The translations under genes were made by a program, and so were the position numbers. 64,000 nucleotides of DNA from NCBI GenBank assembly GCA_947247005.1, contig OX365955.1:40837822-40901821 (forward strand), in the 5' to 3' direction. Below are positions 47,165-58,099 of this stretch, piece after piece (position 1 is the stretch's first letter; the number at the start of each line of letters is the position of its first letter). Under the pieces are notes generated by a model that had not been told where the DNA came from, searched no databases, and saw only the letters and a program-made list of their open reading frames with translations. The stretch is from Spisula solida. Lineage: Eukaryota > Mollusca > Bivalvia > Venerida > Mactridae.

Positions 47165-47397
47165 GTAATCACTAATCTGAGTATTTCTAAGAGTAAAATA
47201 TATCCATTTAAAAAAACGTGATACAACATTAGTATTTTGAACCATTTCTTTTTCACATTTAGTGTGCTCAAATAGTAACGTTATTCGGCGTATGACCTAT
47301 AACATGATGCTTCTGTTTGGCTGCATTAATGTGTTTCACTTATTGGTAATTACAATAGATTGCTTAGACTTCGCCCGTATCTCGTTTACGCAATTAA

Positions 47398-47937
47398 AGG
47401 TGCTGCCTCACAGATTGGGCTAAACTTTTTGTATATCGTGATTTTCCAACCTAACCAAGTATTGGTGTAATAGAAAGCCACTGACGGTTGCTTTACGAAA
47501 TATTTGGTGCAGATAAGTAATTTTAACCACTCTCGATATCGCCCAGTGAGTATTTTTTTCTTGAAAAAAAATTCGATAAATTTCCTTCCAACATGCTTTG
47601 TGAATTATGTAATTCACACATGATTGAGCTGTAACATCAACAAACTACAGCGTAAACATCAGTGAATATTTGGTTCGTTTTTCGATTCGTTTTCATCAAA
47701 TGCGAACAAATTTCAGACAATTTAAGTAATAGTAGTGTTAATTATATAGGGTATTAATACCCTATATAATTTGTGATGTAAAAATACTATATAACTACAA
47801 AATGCCGAAGTTTCTCAAGTTATTTTAGATGTCAGTGTGGTTGTCTATGGGATATACAGGCAACTATACCAAAAATACGCGAATATTTTGACAACTTTAT
47901 TTTATTTTTGCAATACACCAATATGTGAGGCAGTCCT
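47398..47937 (-). mobile_element. TTAA-target MITE, family T1, copy 2
   Basis: Flanked by TTAA at 47394-47397 and 47938-47941, ends AGGTGCTGCCTCA and the complement of AGGACTGCCTCA. Inverted relative to 2529-3073. The paralogous site in copy 1 (about 15701-15706) is empty, with TTAG in place of TTAA. Confidence 0.9.
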
Positions 47938-48103
47938 TTAAGTACTACTTTCTTAACCTATCGTAAAACCGTCAATTTGATGAACGTCTTTTTTACTTTA
48001 AACAACGCCAAGGTCAAATATTTATTATACTAGTGTATAATAATCATTTCATGCAATGGCTGTATTACCCTCATGTGACGTCAAAGATGTGGTAATATAT
48101 AGA

Positions 48104-48628
48104 GGATATTTGTTTGTTTTGATTGAATATGGTTTATATCTCATCGTGTAGTGATCCAATTCAATAGCGCGAGTGAAAATATTGAAATTTTATCACTACA
48201 AGATGAGATATTGACCATATTCAATCAAAACAAACAAATATTCTATTTATTTAATGCTTATATGGTGTCAAAACTGGTACTATTTATGCCAAATTACCAC
48301 TGTGGTTAGGCTACGTATGAATATGTTATTCCATTCATATTTTCACTTCAAAATCCGCCATCTTGGATTATGGTGAATAGGTGAAAACGACTTTTTGAGA
48401 ATTTTGCATTAAATCTTACACCAACTTGTAGGAAATGGTCTAACTAAGAATAAAAACCCCCACATGACATGATTCCGTTCAGTAATAAAAAAGTTACAGA
48501 CATTTTAGTGTTGAGATTTTGGTTAATTAAAGAGCTTATATCAGTCACATTGTAGGTGATAACCAGTGACTGATATAGGTTTTATTTCACTGATAGAACT
48601 CCATATCTCACCAGTTAGCATTAAATAA
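48104..48628. mobile_element. MITE family Y, copy 2
   Basis: Same left hairpin (AGGATATTTGTTTG... with arms of about 60 bases) and right end (GTTAGCATTAAATAA) as 10934-12177, but without nested element X. Copy 1 is empty here (AATATATAGATATG near 15862). Confidence 0.85.
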
Positions 48629-49214
48629 ATAGATATACTACTAGACTGCTTCCGTGACAATTTGACTTCGATATGGATATTATTTAGTCTGGCTCACCGA
48701 CCAGATAATTATTTTTTTCAATCAACTATCATAACTTCATTTTCAATTTTAGCTTGATTTTAATTTGATTTTAGACTGATGAGTTGTCTCCATTTATTAA
48801 ACATAGGGTATGTATAGACAGACTAGATATCATCTAAAAATCAACGAACCAATCACTCAAAAAGGATTGATTTTTTCAGTACTACGTTGAAATAGGTTGG
48901 ACTTTTTTAGCAATTTCAAAGTAAACCAGGATCTGTACTTGTGCTGTTTCCATGAGGGAGGATGATACTGGCAACAGCGATATGTCCCTTATACGTGTAC
49001 ATACATCGAAATGGATCTTAAACGTGAAAATCCCAATAATTATTGTTTTGCTTTCAAGTCAATGAATTTAGCCCTACATATTATGTTGTTCATTTAAATG
49101 ATACTATGATACATTGCGTGTATGTGAAATATATGGCAGTAGATTGCTGTTTAAGCTTGTTACTTAAAATAAACCATAGTGGACGTATTTTTTAATATAA
49201 TGCTCCCGAAAATG

Positions 49215-49672
49215 CAATCGGAACACCTCGGACAATCTCTACGAATCATCTCTCTGGTGTAAATAGAACGTCGCCATTTTTTAACGTCTTTCGCCATGAC
49301 GTCATCATGACAGATTTAAACAGTGCTTCAATCGAATACACGCCCATCAATACCTCGGATGTATCAAGCGTATGAATCCAGCAGCGATCTTTCTTAAATC
49401 CTACGCAGATGAAAATGGGCCGAAGAAAATAGACAGTAACTTATCAGAAGCGGAAATATCAAAATATATTTTATTGATTAAACAGTACAATTTCGCTACA
49501 CTCATTGAGCATAACACGCAGCTACGCAGCGCTTGCTTGGTGGGCGTGTATTCCATCGAAGCACTGTTTAAATCTGTCATGATGACGTCATGGCGAAAGA
49601 CGTTGAAAAATGGCGATGTTCTATTTACACCCGAGAGATGATTCGTAGAGATTGTCCGAGGTGTCCCGATTG
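49215..49672. mobile_element. Foldback derivative of the 361-bp element
   Basis: The right about 136 bases of the element occur twice, inverted at 49215-49350 and direct at 49537-49672, so both ends are the same terminus (CAATCGGAACACCTCGG and the complement of CAATCGGGACACCTCGG) and the piece can fold into a long hairpin. The original left end (GGTCCGTACGG) is gone. The internal frame (49372-49641, 89 codons) is open. No target duplication is visible. Confidence 0.85.
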
Positions 49673-50275
49673 TTAATTGGGATGTTTGGTCGTCCTTGCG
49701 ATTCGTTCCTGTCTACTGGTTCTTACAATGTTATTCTCGTGTGTTTGTATGGTATTACATAAACTGCTATTTCCGTAAAGTGCTTACGTGCCGGCATATT
49801 TGGTATCATCTTGTTTACTGAAAATACTGTCATATACAATTCAATGTATAAACGAGTCAACTTCCGGTTATCGCAATAAGACGTACACGTTGAGTTATAT
49901 AGTCTAACAAAAAGTCGTACAGTGATTGGAAATCACAGATGTTTTAAATCACAATAAGTCATACAAGTTGAATTGTAAAGTATCCTTATAAGTGATAAAG
50001 TGATTGGTTTATACGTGGTGCTATTGGCTAAAATACGCGACTAATAGGTAAAGACTAAGTGCTTATTGATGCTGCCGTGTCAATACATAATCCACTAAAT
50101 TGTCCAATGTCGGATATTAACTATCACAATACGCAAATATATTTACGAAACGTTTTTGTATGAGACAATTTATCAATTTCCTGACGAATAAGAAGCAAGT
50201 ATGTCACGAACAAAGACTGTTTATTAGTCTGCGAATGAAATGGAACTAAGTTGGTCAATGTCCAGTTTTTTTAAG

Positions 50276-50375
50276 TGTGTGGTATAAAGTAGTTCTCGGT
50301 ATAAAGTAGCTCTCGGTAGTTCTCGGTATAAAGTAGTTCTCGGTATAAAGTAGTTCTCGGTATAAAGTAGTTCAC
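50276..50375. repeat. Short tandem repeat of 17 bp
   Basis: Five to six units of GGTATAAAGTAGTTCTC with small truncations. Confidence 0.9.
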
Positions 50376-50572
50376 GCTATAATTCGATTACTGCGCTGCC
50401 AATGTCTAATCATACACGAAAAAGCCTCTGTCTGCGAACAGAACATGTAACAAGTCATGTATAGTCCAGTCAGGGTAAGAATGGAATGACGAAGCGGCCG
50501 AGTCCACTATAACGGTGTAAAACCAATTATAAATGCTTACACAGACAGCTATCATTTCAATGCTAAACTAAA

Positions 50573-51380
50573 AAGAATCTCGGACCTGAAGAAATCATGG
50601 AAGTAGAAAACTACACACATCTTGGAATAAATTGTGACAGTCAATTATCTACGAAGAAATCTATCCAAGACGCCTGTGTCAAACTGCGCGGGACATTTTT
50701 AAGTTTGCTCAATAGCGGACTACATCCTCACGGGCTAAACCCTCTAACAATGAGGACAATCTATCAATCAATAGTGTTACCGAAATCCCTATATGGTAGT
50801 GAGCTATGGAACAGTTATTCAGAGCGTGATTTTGTTCATATAGAAACCGCCAATAGGTTTTGTGTGAAAACAATTCAGTCATTGAACATTAGCACCAGTA
50901 CGGATTTTTCACTGGCATCTATAGACATCGACTCCATCGAAACAAGATTCACTATAAAAAGCTGACATTTTTCGGTCAACTTTGTAGACTCCCGTGTAGG
51001 TACTTAGTGAAACAGATATTTATCAATAGGTTGACGAGTTTTATGAACAATGATAGACAAACACAGGGTTTTATTCCGGATGTATTCACTTTGGTTCAGA
51101 AGTACAACCTCATTAATGACGTTAACGAATTTCGTTCTAGTGGACAGTTTCCTAACAAACTGGAATGGAAGACGAAGCTGAAGCGTCTTATCGTAGAACC
51201 TGCAATACAACAGTGTCTAGCGAACCTGATAGCAAAGCGTCAATCGGAACACAGTGCAGATCTCCTTCCGAATCCCGGATATCCCTCTGAACTATGGACT
51301 ATCTCAATTGGTTCCCCACAACAGAGTTGGACGTTGTGTGTTATCCTTTCTGTAATCGGAAAATACTTTACTCTAGAATG
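50573..51380 (+). pseudogene. Truncated LINE polymerase, C-terminal part
   Basis: The frame at 50597-50965 reads MEVENYTHLGINCDS..., then SIVLPKSLYGSELW and RFCVKTIQSLN: the conserved thumb/connection region that follows the reverse-transcriptase palm in CR1/L2-like LINEs (YTHLG, V.LPK.LYG.E.W). One base is missing in an A run near 50957; in the shifted frame the protein goes on as FFGQLCRLPCRYLVKQIF and the 51007-51582 frame. Further shifts follow near 51310. The sequence is 5'-truncated at about 50573, as usual for LINEs, and interrupted at 51381 by a MITE; the end of the ORF is at 52306-52565. Non-functional. Confidence 0.85.
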
Positions 51381-51382
51381 TA

Positions 51383-52303
51383 CGAGGGGTGTTCGATATG
51401 TATTGTCACTTGGGTCACAAATAAGAAAATCCGTTGATATCTTTGAATCTTTATACATTTCTGGAACCATCAAGATTTCCGCGATATTTCGTGAAAAAAT
51501 CAATAAAATTCAATTACCGGAAAGTTGTTTCTGTTGTCTTTTCAAAGGGCTAGTAATAGACACTGCGACTTTTTGCGAATAACTGTCGATTAAAACTTCA
51601 TTTCGGGAAATGATCTTATTTCACAACTATCATACCGTAAATAATGTAAATTCCTTCGATAAAAACATGATTTGCTGGACTTGATTGCCATTTTTGAACA
51701 AAATAAGAGCATTTCAAAGTCGCGAAAATAGGTGTCAAAACTAGTCAAAAAAGCATGCTGTTTTTCAATGAAAATGTTCAGTTAGTTTAATTTATTTGAA
51801 TTTGACATAGCATACATGTATGTAAGCCATTGACCATCAACATTGATTTCTGGAAAGAATTTCCGATCAAAATACAATTTATTTGTAGTTATTGGTGCGT
51901 GAACCAACAAGCATCATTTGGTAGAAATAAGAGTGATCTCTCTTGTTTTAACCGTCTTACTCGTAGACAACAAATAATTTCATTTTGATTTAAAGTTCTA
52001 ATGGAAAAATAAGGATCCAGTTATCGTATCGTATGTTGCAGTTTAACGAATACTAACATTTACTTTTCTAAACAACTACTGCAAAGATGACACAAATTTA
52101 GCTTAAAATAAAAATAAGGCCAATGTACTCGAGCATACCCTCTTCTAAGATCAATAAATTACTTAATTGTTGACGAAAGGCTGTGTAATTTTCCATATAT
52201 AGAATAGAAACATGCACCTTTTAGACAGTAATCGTAAAATCCTTCTAAATGTTGCCATAGAAAAATGCAAAGGTCAGTGACAATACATATCGAACACCCC
52301 TCG
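51383..52303. mobile_element. Mariner-like MITE inserted in a LINE
   Basis: A 921-bp element between TA dinucleotides (51381-51382 and 52304-52305) with inverted ends CGAGGGGTGTTCGATATGTA extending to about 28 bp. TA target and a CGAGGG(G)TGTTC end are characteristic of mariner. No transposase frame with a DDD/DDE signature is visible, so it is non-autonomous. Removing it rejoins the LINE coding sequence. Confidence 0.92.
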
Positions 52304-52305
52304 TA

Positions 52306-52565
52306 TAATGAAGTCTGTCCAAAATGTCACGTATACTGTGAAGATATTATCCATCATAGTATGAATTTTTGTCCTAATTCGAGATCAGTGAGAACAGAGA
52401 CATGGAACTATATTATTGAGTCATGTAGGGTCAATACATATCTTTCCTCATGGTGAACAACTTGATGTTGTTTTGAAAATTACTATATATAACATTAGGT
52501 ACGGTCATTATCAGTTGGCAAAACATGTCTGTTCTATGTTTAAATCATTGTTCAGGAAAATATAA
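52306..52565 (+). pseudogene. LINE polymerase end, after the MITE
   Basis: Continues the LINE of 50573: YNEVCPKCHVYCEDIIHH, then NFCPNSR is the C-terminal Cys/His knuckle of the polymerase ORF. After a frameshift near 52455 the frame continues as GEQLDVVLKITIYNIRYGHY and QLAKHVCSMFKSLFRKI to a stop at 52563-52565. A 3' UTR may follow to about 52776. Confidence 0.8.
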
Positions 52566-52776
52566 CCACATGTATACACTTCACTTTGCTAAAGGTTAGA
52601 TTATGTTGTTGTATATCTATCAGAGATAAGTAAATAGGCATACCTAGTTAAGTTATGCAGGGATAAGCAGTTATGATTTGTACCTTTTTGTTCATACTAA
52701 TTAGTACTTACTTCTGTAAACCCATTAAATTACTTGAATATTGAATCTTCATTGTTTTAGCAATTCAAGATACATG

Positions 52777-53766
52777 TGTTACAGGGGCCAATCCGGGCTC
52801 CGCAAGTAACGTAATGCACACAGCACTGATTCATGATCGGGCGGAAGTGACGTAGGAGTAATATACGACAATCACACAGTTTCTTTTAACGATGACGATT
52901 TTTTTAATGTTCAGTAAATAATAAATGTCCACAGAGTATCATGAAGTATATAAAGTCACAAAGTTCAATATCACAAAGTTAAGTTGTAATAAGTCACAAT
53001 ATTAAGTTTCACAAAGTTATGTAACGTAGTAATGTAACGTAGTCACTAAGACTTATATCAACAAGAACTTTTCACTAAGAGTATGTCACAAAGACTGCCT
53101 TGACCAAATTCACAATTTACTTTCAGTGAATACTTCTGAGTAATCACGTGATTTTAATTAACCAATGTAATAGAATATTTAACGATAAAAGCTAGGTAGG
53201 CGGGGTTTCATATATCAGCGGGTCATTCAGATTTTTATCAAATTTATGGAAGCTTTGCATATTACATAACACATTCGATTGTCTTACGGCCTGGCTTTAA
53301 TGTTGGCCCTGCAGCAATGAAATCATATTAGAATAACATTTATTACCTTAGGTGTCAAACAAAATGACCAAAAACGCTAGACCAGAGACAGAATTATAAA
53401 ACACAAAAAATGTCAAATTTCTCGTTGTAATACATGTACCATAACCTTAACGATATCAAGGGTGTTCATTTCTCGTAAATGTAATCCACGGAATTACATG
53501 CAACCAAGTTAAGTCTTTCAACAGTATTAATAATGTTAAATCTCTATATCACCTATCATTAAATTATAATTCCATCCTAGATCATCTAGCTGTTTCCTTT
53601 CGTTGTCTAGGTGATCTTCCGGTGGTGGAATTAGTGAGCGTGTGTGTGCGTGTTTGTGTGTGAGGGTGCGTGTGTGTGTGCGTTTGCGTGCGCGTGTTTG
53701 TGTATGACAATGACAGTGTATGTGTTCGTGTGTGTGTGTGGGGTGTCTATGTGGGTTTGTGTGCGT
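52777..53766 (-). repeat. LTR, 3' copy in element orientation
   Basis: Begins on the plus strand with TGTTACAGGGGCC and ends in a GT/GC-rich tract. It differs from the other LTR by only a handful of bases (for example CTCGTTGTAATAC against CATGTTGTAAAAC). Confidence 0.85.
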
Positions 53767-53879
53767 ATGTGTACGTGCGTACGCGTGTCTATTTGTGATA
53801 TTAGTGGATGTGTATGAAATTTGTTTTGTATTTTTCTGAGCACAAGGTCATTTGCACCAGCACAAGTAATTAGGACATT

Positions 53880-55013
53880 CTAAGTGTTGAAGTGTTGTAA
53901 ACGAGCGAGAAATTTGTCACAGTTGATTGGTTTTAGTCCATCCTCGCACATTGCTGTAAGATGGTTCATTTTCCCGCATGAGGCACATTTCGTATTTCTC
54001 GCCCAGCAAGACTGGAAATGATGATAAACATCACTTCCGCATTTTCGGCAACTATAATCCTTACATTTTCTCGGTGGCCTGTCATTATTTGTTGAGTATA
54101 TCCTATTGAGGTTATTCATGAGTTCCGATTTTACAGATTCATATTGATTTCTTATTATGCTTGAATATTCTACCAACTGTTTTAACAGACTATTATATTC
54201 GTCAAGGACTGCATGGTCTCGCTTGAAATCGTCACACAACACATCGTTTTCTTGATTTAACAACTGAATTTCGATTTCGCATTGTTGAACTTTTAAATGT
54301 ACGGCACTATTTTCTTCGACCAACATATATTTTTCATGTTTGACGTCTGCAATTCTAACTGAACACGCGTCTAACTTAGATTGGACTTTTTCGATGTCGT
54401 AGTCCACCATCTTTTTAGCTTCTTCCGCTGCCAGACTACGTCGTTGTTCGTTGAGTACCTTGTTCTTTAATTCCCTAACCTGTCCTTGGAGTTCATTTAT
54501 ATCTTCTTCTAAACATTCATTTGCTTCTTCAAGGTACATAATATAGATTCGCTCGCTTGAATTGAAATTTGTTTCCCTAATTAAATCTGTTGTTTCTTCG
54601 AAATAGAACGGCATTTCACGCAATGAGTACGTAGAAATAGAGTTGACTGTAGCCGTTGTTGAAGCGCGATCTAGTGGCTTATTGGAGATAATATTTAATT
54701 TGCAAAATTCAGCGTAGTGTCCGTAATTGAAACACACGTAGCACTTCCGGTAATAAGCAGGACAAATTTGGCTCCACGCATGACACGTACCACACCTCAT
54801 ACACTTCCGGTCCGAATCACAATATTGACCTCGACGTTGTCTACGTCGATTGTTGAACGAATGTTGTCCATTATGGGGAATCTGGTTGTTATACTCGCTT
54901 GGCATAATGTGAAGAGGTATCCGAGAGTTCGATACCCGGTTGTTCTGCACCAAATTGTTACAGGGGCCAATCCGGGCTCCGCAAGTAACGTAATGCACAC
55001 AGCACTGATTCAT
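53880..55013 (-). CDS. Gag-like protein with two zinc-knuckle pairs and a coiled coil
   Basis: The open frame has 377 codons. Its first ATG lies inside the LTR and the frame reads through the primer-binding site, so the likelier start is M37 (54905), giving 341 aa. Residues 52-63 are arginine-rich (NNRRRQRRG). A first pair of knuckles covers 71-104: CMRCGTCH...C, then CYVCFNYGHYAEFC (C-x2-C-x4-H-x4-C). Residues about 155-300 are strongly heptad-like and charged, a long coiled coil. A second pair covers 322-356: CRKCGSDVYHH...C, then CASCGKMNHLTAMC (again C-x2-C-x4-H-x4-C). Knuckles of this kind bind nucleic acid in Gag nucleocapsids, where they are usually C-terminal only; a pair at each end of a coiled coil is unusual. 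I see no capsid major-homology region. Probably packages or binds element RNA; a domesticated role is possible but unsupported. Confidence 0.75.
   Translation of the reverse strand: MNQCCVHYVTCGARIGPCNNLVQNNRVSNSRIPLHIMPSEYNNQIPHNGQHSFNNRRRQRRGQYCDSDRKCMRCGTCHAWSQICPAYYRKCYVCFNYGHYAEFCKLNIISNKPLDRASTTATVNSISTYSLREMPFYFEETTDLIRETNFNSSERIYIMYLEEANECLEEDINELQGQVRELKNKVLNEQRRSLAAEEAKKMVDYDIEKVQSKLDACSVRIADVKHEKYMLVEENSAVHLKVQQCEIEIQLLNQENDVLCDDFKRDHAVLDEYNSLLKQLVEYSSIIRNQYESVKSELMNNLNRIYSTNNDRPPRKCKDYSCRKCGSDVYHHFQSCWARNTKCASCGKMNHLTAMCEDGLKPINCDKFLARLQHFNT
54935..54952 (-). other. Primer-binding site
   Basis: On the minus strand TGGTGCAGAACAACCGGG starts three bases after the LTR end. Its complement ends in CACCA like a mature tRNA and is preceded by GTTCGATACC, like a T-loop, so it continues to match a tRNA 3' half. 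The tRNA identity is not assigned. Confidence 0.65.
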
Positions 55014-55944
55014 GATCGGGCGGAAGTGACGTAGGAGTAATATACGACAATCACACAGTTTCTTTTAACGATGACGATTTTTTTAATGTTCAGTAAATAA
55101 TAAATGTCCACAGAGTATCATGAAGTATATAAAGTCACAAAGTTCAATATCACAAAGTTAAGTTATAATAAGTCACAATATTAAGTTTCACAAAGTTATG
55201 TAACGTAGTAATGTAACGTAGTCACTAAGACTTATATCAACAAGAACTTTTCACTAAGAGTATGTCACAAAGACTGCCTTGACCAAATTCACAATTTACT
55301 TTCAGTGAATACTTCTGAGTAATCACGTGATTTTAATTAACCAATGTAATAGAATATTTAACGATAAAAGCTAGGTAGGCGGGGTTTCATATATCAGCGG
55401 GTCATTCAGATTTTTATCAAATTTATGGAAGCTTTGCATATTACATAACACATTCGATTGTCTTACGGCCTGGCTTTAATGTTGGCCCTGCAGCAATGAA
55501 ATCATATTAGAATAACATTTATTACCTTAGGTGTCAAACAAAATGACCAAAAACGCTAGACCAGAGACAGAATTATAAAACACAAAAAATGTCAAATTTC
55601 ATGTTGTAAAACATGTACCATAACCTTAACGATATCAAGGGTGTTCATTTCTCGTAAATGTAATCCACGGAATTACATGCAACCAAGTTAAGTCTTTCAA
55701 CAGTATTAATAATGTTAAATCTCCATATCACCTATCATTAAATTATAATTCCATCCTAGATCATCTAGCTGTTTCCTTTCGTTGTCTAGGTGATCTTCCG
55801 GTGGTGGAATTAGTGAGCGTGTGTGTGCGTGCTTGTGTGTGAGGGTGCGTGTGTGTGTGCGTTTGCGTGCGCGTGTTTGTGTATGACAATGACAGTGTAT
55901 GTGTGCGTGTGTGTGGGGGGGTGTCTATGTGGGTTTGTGTGCGT
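54956..55944 (-). repeat. LTR, 5' copy in element orientation
   Basis: Partner of 52777-53766. The Gag frame's first 19 codons lie inside it. Confidence 0.85.
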
Positions 55945-56400
55945 GCATTTCGTTATCTAGGTATAATTATGTTGCGAATAAAAGTAACGGATGTGTTAAC
56001 GACGACATTAGAGTGTGTTCTATATCATACATGTATACATTCGTTCGAACGGGAAACTCAATATTTTAATAAAATAGATTTCAATAATTTTATATAAACA
56101 CCAATATTCTTTCATGAAAAAGTCACGTTCCAACTGTCACGTGATCTTACTTGCATACGTTTAGATTCTCAAGCAAATTTAAGTTCGGGTAGCTACACAT
56201 ACAGGTGCCCGCACACGTTCGTTTCGAATCCTCCCTAGTGCAAAATGTATTCATCCGTTTGACTTAACATAATATATACCTACTCAAGGCATTTGGCAGA
56301 CTAGGAAAGTAACATTCCTGCCCGATCTTCATGAAGCATTGTAAAAATGATCATCGCTAATATTAATTACTGGATTTCGGTCAACATCGATATTATTTAA
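55945..56400. other. Spacer between the LTR element and element X
   Basis: No gene or repeat recognised. Confidence 0.5.
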
Positions 56401-56960
56401 GGGTTGATATTATTTAAGAAATACAAATCTGTTCTTGTATTTTCTCGTTCAATAAAACACGGACAGGAGTTCGGATTCGGAAATTAAATCACGATTGCGA
56501 CAAATTACAAGAACAGATTTTTTAATTCGATTCTAAATACGATAACATCCAGTACTATTTAACTGCGCGCATTCCATTTTCACCCATTTGACATTGAACA
56601 TAGTTCCACGATGAAATTGAGTGGCTTATTAGCTGGTACAATTACCTCCCTCGTTATTGAAAACGACCCTCTTAATTTTCTGAAGGAAATAACACATTTT
56701 AAACGTTGAAACAATTTTAATAACACGAGTATAGGGTATCTATTTCATGAAATGAAAAATATAAATGAATTGGTTATCAGATGTTTTATGAAACTTAGTT
56801 TCGAGAGTATATTGAAGTTTCTAAAAATAGATGCGTCATAGCTGTAACACTGGATATACTCTTGTTCGCGACTCGTTGAAGGTTTTACTATAACGTTTAC
56901 GTTCATTCATTCATAAATATGTCACGTGATACGGTGTGTAAATAGTAACAGCCACTTTGA
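56400..56960 (+). mobile_element. Element X, second copy
   Basis: Carries, on the plus strand, the sequence found on the minus strand of 11393-11930: AATAAAACACGGACAGGAGTTCGG, then CATTTTCACCCATTTGACATTG, GGCTTATTAGCTGGTACA and CACGAGTATAGG. The palindromic head is reduced here. Frames are broken. Confidence 0.65.
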
Positions 56961-56964
56961 CAGG

Positions 56965-57027
56965 TATCGAACAAAATATCACATAGTGATCGAACAAAAT
57001 ATCATACGGCAGCCCTACGGGGAAATA
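56965..57027. repeat. Inverted match to the left end of 46621
   Basis: GAACAAAATATCACATAGTGATCGAACAAAATATCA is the complement of 46670-46720. It joins directly to the duplicated block at 57028. Confidence 0.65.
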
Positions 57028-57412
57028 CATTGAGAGGTCACGTGAGGTATAATAATACATTTTATTACAACCAGATACGTTGCTTTTCAAAATGGCGTGA
57101 GTGTATTTTGTATTGAGCCGCCTTTTTTATCAATCAGCTAATCCCACATTTCATGAATAATCACGTAGACCTACACAAGATATCGTTTATACGTATCACA
57201 AAAAAGTCTCCGTTCATTCGGCAATAACCTGAAACTATTCACTCGTATTATTACCAGACGATTCTCGACAATGACATTAAACTACAAACTCGTATCAATA
57301 CCAGACAATGGCAGTAAAGTAGAATTCGTTTGTCTAGTAAATTAAGCAGATAGACACTACAGTTAAATAACCTTACACAAAGTCACATTGTCACTTTTCT
57401 AATTAATCCTCC
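57028..57412. repeat. Segmental duplication, copy 2, right block
   Basis: Counterpart of 16279-16620 with about 10% difference plus an extra partial internal repeat near 57225-57300 (TCGTATTATTACCAGACGATT). Similarity stops at CTAATTAA. Confidence 0.8.
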
Positions 57413-57414
57413 GC

Positions 57415-58090
57415 CACGAAGTGGGAGGGGATTATAGGAATGGTCTCCGTCCGTCTATGTGCCTTCCGTCTGTAACAAACTCGTGTCCGCTCCATAACTT
57501 TTAACGCCTATACCGAAGTGCGTGAAACTTATAGCAAATGTGTAACTAATATAAACGACATACATAACCCACTTTCCAATCGTGCCGGCGAGAGGTTAAG
57601 GTCACAATTCAAGGTAAAAGGTTAAATCCTTAAAATTATGTGTCCGCTCCATAACTTTATAACACCTGGACCGAAATGCTTTAAACTTATAGCAAATGTG
57701 TAACTAATATAGACGACATACAGAACCCACATTCCAATCGTGCTGGTTCAAGGTCAATGTCACAGTTCAAGGTCAAAGGTTAAATTCTAACAGTTTGTGT
57801 CCGCTCCATAAATGTTTTACGCCTGGACCGAATCGCATGACACTCATAGCAAACGTGTAACTAATAAATACGACAACCGAATACACATTCAAACCATGCC
57901 GGCTCAAGGTCAAGGTCACAGTTCCAAGTCAAATGTTTGAATCTTGCATTTAGTGTCAGCTCCATAACTTTTTAATTCCTGGACCGAAGTGCATGAAACA
58001 CATTACAAATGTGTAAATGATGGAGACGACGAGCATAACTTAAGTTCCAACGGCTCCAACTTTTTAACACGGCCCGAATTACATGAAACT
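57415..58090. repeat. Tandem repeat of about 155 bp, four units
   Basis: GTGTCCGCTCCATAACTT-type starts at 57483, 57650, 57797 and 57953 (spacing 167, 147, 156), each followed by GGACCGAA, ATAGCAAA(T/C)GTGTAACTAAT and CAAGGTCA. The first unit is preceded by CCGCCACGAAGTGGGAGGGG, a small hairpin. No continuous ORF. Confidence 0.85.
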
Positions 58091-58099
58091 CATAGAAAC

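Larger units (their letters stand above)
52777..55944 (-). mobile_element. Gag-only LTR retrotransposon
   Basis: Two direct repeats of about 990 bases (52777-53766 and 54956-55944) enclose about 1.2 kb filled by one minus-strand frame. Repeats are over 99% identical, so insertion was recent. On the minus strand each LTR ends ...CCCTGTAACA, and three bases beyond it comes TGGTGCAGAACAACCGGG, a primer-binding site that begins with TGG to match a tRNA CCA end. There is no protease, reverse transcriptase, RNase H or integrase, and no room for them, so mobility would need a helper. No 5-bp target duplication or clear polypurine tract was found; the outer LTR end falls in a GT-rich tract that may have drifted. 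Confidence 0.85.
49028..57027. other. 8-kb block of mobile DNA present only in copy 2
   Basis: Copy 1 runs straight from GGATCTTAAACG to AAATACATTGAGAGG (about 16277). In copy 2 these two points are 8 kb apart, with the foldback element, LINE, mariner MITE, LTR element and element X between them. The nested, independent elements indicate several insertions rather than one. Confidence 0.75.

Noticed and set aside
53638..53770. GT-rich tract as a separate microsatellite locus
   Set aside because: It is part of both LTRs, so it was carried by the element.
57415..57440. Helitron 3' end (hairpin near the repeat start)
   Set aside because: A hairpin CCGCCAC/GTGGGAGG exists, but there is no CTRR end at the right distance and no TC start.
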